62,728 nucleotides of DNA from Methylotenera sp. Lineage in GTDB: Bacteria > Pseudomonadota > Gammaproteobacteria > Burkholderiales > Methylophilaceae. Below are positions 58,768 to 62,728 of the stretch, in pieces. The stretch's first letter is position 1. Every line of letters begins with the position of its first letter. The translations under genes were made by a program, and so were the position numbers. The notes beneath the pieces are model-generated. The model saw only the letters and a program-made list of their open reading frames with translations. It was not told the DNA's origin and searched no databases. Location of the stretch: the NCBI GenBank assembly GCA_020622105.1, contig JAHRYP010000013.1:1-62728 (forward strand), read 5' to 3'.

Positions 58768-59685
58768 TTACTCTGTTTTTGGAATTGCGTCACCGCGGTT
58801 TTCTTTTGATACAGCTTTACCTTTACGATAAGTCTTCATCAGGTTATCGCCCTCAACCACTGGCACTGTTGGAATACCATATTCATCAAGAATCTGCTGG
58901 ATCTTGTCTTTATTTCTATCTAAAGCGCCTTGGATTAAAGCAATACGCTCTTTATCGGCTTTACGCACGCCAATAGAAATATTCCAGAACTCTTTACCTT
59001 TAACATTTTCTTGCTCATATTCAGGAATCACTACAACTTCCAATGGCACTTTTGACTGTTTTGCAAAATAACCACCGATTGGACCCCACACTATGGCAAC
59101 ATCAATATCACCCTTAATCACGTCATCTACCAGATAGCTTGGCGGTAAGTTCAAATCACGCTGCATACGATAAGGTCTGGCATTGGCCATCAATCCATGA
59201 TCATTTAAAGGAATGGTTGCAGGACTCTGACCAACAATACCGATAGTAGATTTTTTCAAATCAGGGCTATCCCAATTTGTAATGTTCAAACCACTATCTT
59301 TTTTATAGATAAATACGTGGCCGGAACGATAGTAAGGCTTTGAAGTTCTCAATGCATCATTGTCAGGTGTTGTACCCATGATCACATCGCATTTTTTAGC
59401 ATTAATTGTATTTCTGTAAAAACCCATACGGTCATACCAGAATTGATAGGTTAATTTCTTACCCAAATCTTTAGCTAAAACTTCTGCGATTTTATTCTCG
59501 AAGCCTTCCATTTTATTATTGGAGTACGGCATATTGTCCTGATCTGCACATACTTTAAACTCTGTACCGTCATCAACACGCTGCGGTTCACCGGCACGGC
59601 TTTGTGTATAAATTTCCTCAGCCTGAACACTAGTTGCAACCGCCAGACAGATTGTTAATCCTAATAACTTTATATTTTTTAACAT
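58768..59685 (-). CDS. xoxJ: XoxJ, periplasmic binding-protein-like accessory protein
   Basis: 305 residues: signal peptide ending near SVQA-EE, then a solute-binding-protein-type fold (FKVCADQDNMPYSN, KKCDVIMGTTPDND, VAIVWGPIGGYFA). XoxJ/MxaJ proteins are thought to assist maturation of methanol dehydrogenase; a direct activity is not established. AAGGAAT precedes the ATG. Upstream lie the xoxF terminator and a palindrome shared with the hemerythrin gene. Confidence 0.9.
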   Translation of the reverse strand: MLKNIKLLGLTICLAVATSVQAEEIYTQSRAGEPQRVDDGTEFKVCADQDNMPYSNNKMEGFENKIAEVLAKDLGKKLTYQFWYDRMGFYRNTINAKKCDVIMGTTPDNDALRTSKPYYRSGHVFIYKKDSGLNITNWDSPDLKKSTIGIVGQSPATIPLNDHGLMANARPYRMQRDLNLPPSYLVDDVIKGDIDVAIVWGPIGGYFAKQSKVPLEVVVIPEYEQENVKGKEFWNISIGVRKADKERIALIQGALDRNKDKIQQILDEYGIPTVPVVEGDNLMKTYRKGKAVSKENRGDAIPKTE

Positions 59686-59731
59686 TCCTTATTCCTTAAT
59701 TGTCTATATACGGTCGAAATGCAACCGATCA

Positions 59732-59744
59732 ACTCAATAGAGTA
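59732..59744. promoter_or_regulatory. Palindrome upstream of xoxJ
   Basis: ACTC-AATA-GAGT plus one A, identical over 13 bases to 2224-2236 upstream of the hemerythrin gene and at nearly the same distance (47 against 44 bases) from the start codon. AT-rich, so chance remains possible. Confidence 0.35.
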
Positions 59745-59880
59745 TTAATGCAATCAAAAAGTTCTAAACAATTAAGCGCTTTCTAATACATTCAAACCCA
59801 ACTGCTCATTGTAACTAATTACTTAATAACCTTGGTACTTATGATGATATTTTTAACATGGATTTAATATTTTCAGATAA

Positions 59881-59910
59881 AAAAACACCCCGACGAGTCG
59901 GGGTGTTTTT
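59881..59910 (-). terminator. Strong terminator after xoxF
   Basis: AAAAACACCCCGAC and GTCGGGGTGTTTTT, a 14-bp stem with a two-base centre, followed on the minus strand by more T's. It separates xoxF from xoxJ. Confidence 0.92.
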
Positions 59911-59963
59911 ATTTTGAATTAACTAGTAATCAGCTAGTAATTTTTTGTTTTATCAACAATCAA

Positions 59964-61841
59964 TTACAGAGCAAATACTGTCAATGCACCGCCGCCAGGA
60001 GCAGCGTTGTATTTAGTCAATTCTTTGTAACCACCAGCAGCACCAAGTGCGTCTGTGTCGTTAGTCATACCAAGGTTCATCGCTACACCAGCCCAGCCAC
60101 CGATACCTGATAGCACGCCAACGTGTTGTTTACCTTTGTGACCGTATGTGAATGCATTACCAATCACGCCTGAACCCACTTGGAATTTCCAGAGTTCTTT
60201 ACCTGATTTAGCATCAACAGCTTTGAACCAACGATCCAATGTACCGTAGAATACCAAGTCAGAAGCAGTTGTTAACGCACCACCCCATGCTGAGAATTTC
60301 TCTTTGTTGTACCAAACTTTTTTGTTGGTCATTGGATCATAAGCAGCAAAGCCACCCATTACGCCGTCAGGACCCGCAAACATAGTCAAAGTAGCACCAA
60401 CCCATGGTTGACCTGCAACATATTTAGACTCAACTGGCTCGTATGTCATACATACGTGGTTCAGTGGAGAGTAAACTAAACCAGTTTTTGGTGAGTACGC
60501 AGCTGGTTGTTGGTCTTTTGTACCCAATGCAGCTGGGCATACGCCTTTAGCATTGTAGTCTTGGTGAGTTGAAGCTGATGCCAATTTGTTTGGTACACCA
60601 GTTTTCATGTCAACATCAGTAGCCCAGTTTACGAATGGGTGTACTTTTTCAGCAGCTTGCAATTTACCGTTGTGTGCATTCCATGTGTAAGCGAAGCCGT
60701 TACGGTCATGGTGCCATGCGTATGTTTTGCCACCTTTGTCGAACAAGATTACTTCGTTGATACCGTCGTAGTCCCACTCATCGTGTGGAGTCATTTGCAT
60801 GCCCCATTTAGCCATACCTGTATCAACATCACGTGCAAATACAGTCATTGACCATTTGTTGTCGCCTGGACGTACGTCCGGGTTCCAAACTGATGGGTTA
60901 CCTGTTCCGTAGTAAACCAGGTTTGTACGTGCATCATATGGCCACCAGCCCCATGTAGAGCCACCACCATGTTGCCAACCATCTTTAACTGCTTGTGGTT
61001 TCAACCAGGTACGTGTACCTAATTCTTTTTCGCCAATTTTCAGTTGGTCGTTAGGGATCTTTTTGAAAGAACCACCCATTTTGTTGCCGCCGTTTACGTC
61101 TTGGTAAACTGACAATGCACTGTACTCAGGTGTGTCTTTGTTGAAGTCTGCACCGATTAAAGCCTCAGCATCAGAACCTGTTGAGTAAGCTTTCCATGCC
61201 AAAGAACCGTCTTTAGCGTTGTAAGCTGCCAGGAAGCAACGTACGCCGAATTCAGCACCTGAACAACCGGTCAATACTTTGTCTTTGATTACGTGTGGTG
61301 CGTTAGTGTTGGTTGCACCCACTTTTGGATCTGTGTTTTGTACAGACCAGATTTTAGCACCGGTTTTAGCGTCTAAAGCAACCAGGTTACCGTCGTTTTG
61401 TTGCAGGTAGATTTTACCGTCGCCGAAGCCAAGACCACGTGAAACGTTGTCACAGCACAATACTGCTTGTACTGATGGGTCTTGTTTTGGGAAGTATGAC
61501 CATACGATTTTTTGATTGTCGTTCAGGTCAAGTGCGTATACGTTGTTTGGGAATGCTGTATGCACATACATCATGTTACCAATAACCAAAGGAGCACCTT
61601 CGTGGCCACGGTTTACACCAGTAGCGAATGTCCATGCTGCTTTAAGGTTTTTAACGTTACCTTTGTTAACTTGTGCCAAAGCGCTGTAGCCTTGGTTGTT
61701 GTGCTGACCACGTGGGTGAGCCCAGTTGTTCGCGTCTTTCATAGCTGCTTCTTGATCTGCAGCTGCTGAGGCTACCATTGGCGCTGCCAATGTCATACCT
61801 GCAACTAAGCCAAGTGCTAACTTGATTTTGTTGATTTGCAT
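59964..61841 (-). CDS. xoxF: Lanthanide-dependent methanol dehydrogenase XoxF
   Basis: Periplasmic PQQ enzyme oxidising methanol. 625 residues: signal peptide to about residue 26 (VASA-AAD), eight-bladed propeller, vicinal disulfide C129-C130, metal ligands E197 and N315, catalytic D357 and the extra D359 (DEWDYDG), the aspartate two residues on that marks lanthanide enzymes and is absent from calcium-type MxaF. ATG 61841 has GGAG at good spacing; a TTG four codons upstream does not. It is transcribed alone, with terminator downstream and a long AT-rich regulatory region upstream. The XoxF clade (XoxF4 would be expected in this family) needs a tree. Confidence 0.96.
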   Translation of the reverse strand: MQINKIKLALGLVAGMTLAAPMVASAAADQEAAMKDANNWAHPRGQHNNQGYSALAQVNKGNVKNLKAAWTFATGVNRGHEGAPLVIGNMMYVHTAFPNNVYALDLNDNQKIVWSYFPKQDPSVQAVLCCDNVSRGLGFGDGKIYLQQNDGNLVALDAKTGAKIWSVQNTDPKVGATNTNAPHVIKDKVLTGCSGAEFGVRCFLAAYNAKDGSLAWKAYSTGSDAEALIGADFNKDTPEYSALSVYQDVNGGNKMGGSFKKIPNDQLKIGEKELGTRTWLKPQAVKDGWQHGGGSTWGWWPYDARTNLVYYGTGNPSVWNPDVRPGDNKWSMTVFARDVDTGMAKWGMQMTPHDEWDYDGINEVILFDKGGKTYAWHHDRNGFAYTWNAHNGKLQAAEKVHPFVNWATDVDMKTGVPNKLASASTHQDYNAKGVCPAALGTKDQQPAAYSPKTGLVYSPLNHVCMTYEPVESKYVAGQPWVGATLTMFAGPDGVMGGFAAYDPMTNKKVWYNKEKFSAWGGALTTASDLVFYGTLDRWFKAVDAKSGKELWKFQVGSGVIGNAFTYGHKGKQHVGVLSGIGGWAGVAMNLGMTNDTDALGAAGGYKELTKYNAAPGGGALTVFAL

Positions 61842-61912
61842 AAGAATCTCCAAATAATTTACTACATCAGGATATAAAAAATAACAAAAAATAATCTCTT
61901 ATCGGTCTGCTA

Positions 61913-61943
61913 TTTATACTCCACATTTGTGGAATGGAGCCAA
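61913..61943 (-). promoter_or_regulatory. Candidate xoxF promoter with dyad in a 19-bp spacer
   Basis: On the minus strand: TTGGCT (61943-61938), 19-base spacer, TATAAA (61918-61913), about 70 bases before the ATG. The spacer holds the inverted repeat TCCACA-N2-TGTGGA (61920-61933). A long spacer with a central dyad is the pattern used by MerR-type activators; this is inference. Confidence 0.45.
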
Positions 61944-61977
61944 TGTAGTTGGTATCAGTATTAATAGCAACACATAT

Positions 61978-62228
61978 TTTTACAATTTGGTTACATATTT
62001 GTAAAACTTTTTATAAGAAAAACAACGTAAGCCATACTGGCATTGGCTTGCAGCAGAAATTACTAAATTAATTATTTGTAATATTTATTTACAAACTTAA
62101 CACATAATAAATTTAAGGGATTAATTACGATTTAAATCTTTTTTTAATTATTAATAGTAAAAATATTAGTTGGTAGTTTTGCTGTTTTAAATATTTTGAT
62201 TTTCGTTTGTAACATTTTATTTACAAAT
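61978..62228. promoter_or_regulatory. Three TTTGTAA/TTACAAA inverted repeats upstream of xoxF
   Basis: Arms TTTGTAA and TTACAAA occur at 62075-62095 (7-base spacer) and 62207-62228 (8-base spacer). A reversed pair TTTTACAA/TTGTAAAA lies at 61978-62006 (13-base spacer). The region is very AT-rich. Possible operators for xoxF or the divergent Yip1-like gene. Confidence 0.4.
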
Positions 62229-62382
62229 TTTGAAAATCCATGAATACTAATTATAGCAAGCACGCTTGCGAGCAGTTTTGAATTTAATTAAGACATAAAG
62301 ACATATAACAGTGTTTGCAGCGCATTAATTTTAGCTGCCACACATTGCCCAATTGCTATATTTTGCGTAAAGGATAATGTTC

Positions 62383-62728
62383 ATGAGTCTGTTAAACTTG
62401 TTTTGGCTGTTTGTAGTACCCAATAAAGGATGGCGACATCTGATGCAGTCCAAGCTGTCTATGCATCGGCTTTATTTCCTGCATGTTGTTCCGTTTTCCC
62501 TGATTCCCCCTTTGTTTATTTATTATGCTGCAGGAGATCTGGCAGGCGACCTGCTGCCGGCTTTATCTAGCTCTAAGCTGTTATTAGTCGCTATTATTCT
62601 GTTTGTTGTTGAGCTCACAATCGTACCGGTAATGGGTCTGGTTCTGCGCCAATTGGCAGAAGTAGCAGAGATTCATCCCAGTTATCATGATTCTTTTACA
62701 TTAGCTGCTGTAGCGCCAACGCCGTTAT
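62383..62728 (+). CDS. Yip1-family membrane protein (partial, runs off the window)
   Basis: The first 115 codons of a gene that continues past the window. Starts MSLLNLFWLFVVPNKGW, followed by hydrophobic helices (about 30-48 and 65-85) with FSLIPPLFIYY. This resembles bacterial Yip1-family integral membrane proteins of unknown function. AAGGATAAT precedes the ATG. Function cannot be assigned. Confidence 0.75.
   Translation, partial: MSLLNLFWLFVVPNKGWRHLMQSKLSMHRLYFLHVVPFSLIPPLFIYYAAGDLAGDLLPALSSSKLLLVAIILFVVELTIVPVMGLVLRQLAEVAEIHPSYHDSFTLAAVAPTPL

Larger units (their letters stand above)
61842..62382. other. Intergenic region xoxF / Yip1-like gene
   Basis: About 540 bases, strongly AT-rich, with no supported ORF. 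Contains the candidate xoxF promoter and dyad and the TTTGTAA-type inverted repeats. It has room for long-range regulation of two divergent genes. Confidence 0.6.

Noticed and set aside
59964-61841. Calcium-type methanol dehydrogenase MxaF
   Set aside because: The aspartate two residues after the catalytic aspartate (D359) marks the XoxF type, and no mxaI or mxa accessory genes are present.

Overview
The window looks like chromosomal DNA from a methylotrophic betaproteobacterium of the family Methylophilaceae (Methylotenera-like). This rests on a lanthanide-type methanol dehydrogenase (xoxF) with xoxJ and c-type cytochromes, an NAD-linked molybdenum formate dehydrogenase (fdsGBA-fdhD-fdsD), betaproteobacterial gene orders (argB-nucleotidase-slmA; rnpB between rsmI and mraZ; trxA-rho-rpmE) and AT-rich intergenic DNA. 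No phage, insertion sequence with a transposase, CRISPR array or tRNA was seen. Genus is inference.

Layout. 1-5.1 kb: argA (with an extra N-terminal HTH domain), bacteriohemerythrin, argB, a HAD nucleotidase, slmA and a DUF2788 protein. 5.1-9.6 kb (minus strand): cca, an NDUFA9-like epimerase, slt and a small membrane protein. 9.7-28.9 kb (minus): a complete division and cell-wall (dcw) cluster, mraZ-rsmH-ftsL-ftsI-murEF(fused)-mraY-murD-ftsW-[44-codon ORF]-murG-murC-murB-ddl-ftsQ-ftsA-ftsZ, then lpxC. It is driven by a good sigma70-type promoter with three GTGGG MraZ boxes at 10-bp spacing. 28.9-30.2 kb: RNase P RNA flanked by hairpin-rich repeats and palindromic elements. 30.2-36.5 kb: pyrC, rsmI, lpoA-like, yraN, dolP-like, DUF3579, a TlpA-like thioredoxin and trxA. 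36.6-40.3 kb: rho, rpmE2 and a membrane glycosyltransferase. 40.4-46.5 kb (minus): the formate dehydrogenase operon. 46.7-50.1 kb: moaA-mobA-mobB-moeA, which make the molybdenum cofactor that enzyme needs. 50.3-55.9 kb: a frameshifted tonB, a sensor kinase, a Bcp peroxiredoxin, PIN-PhoH and lplT. 56-61.8 kb (minus): ndh, two c-type cytochromes, xoxJ and xoxF. The window ends inside a Yip1-family membrane gene.

How it works together: XoxF oxidises methanol in the periplasm and passes electrons to an XoxG-type cytochrome c, with XoxJ as accessory protein. Formate from C1 oxidation is oxidised in the cytoplasm by FdsGBA, with FdhD and Moa/Mob/Moe supplying the cofactor and Ndh able to reoxidise NADH.

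Most unusual observations: (i) a hairpin with a fixed internal layout but compensatory base changes, present twice beside rnpB and once inside a repeat between rho and rpmE2; (ii) a three-copy MITE-like repeat family whose terminal inverted repeats differ between copies but match within each copy; (iii) a 44-codon ORF wedged between ftsW and murG by two 4-bp overlaps and ending in the same ten residues as FtsW with mostly different codons; (iv) the HTH-ArgA fusion; (v) a dyad inside a 19-bp promoter spacer and three inverted repeats upstream of xoxF.
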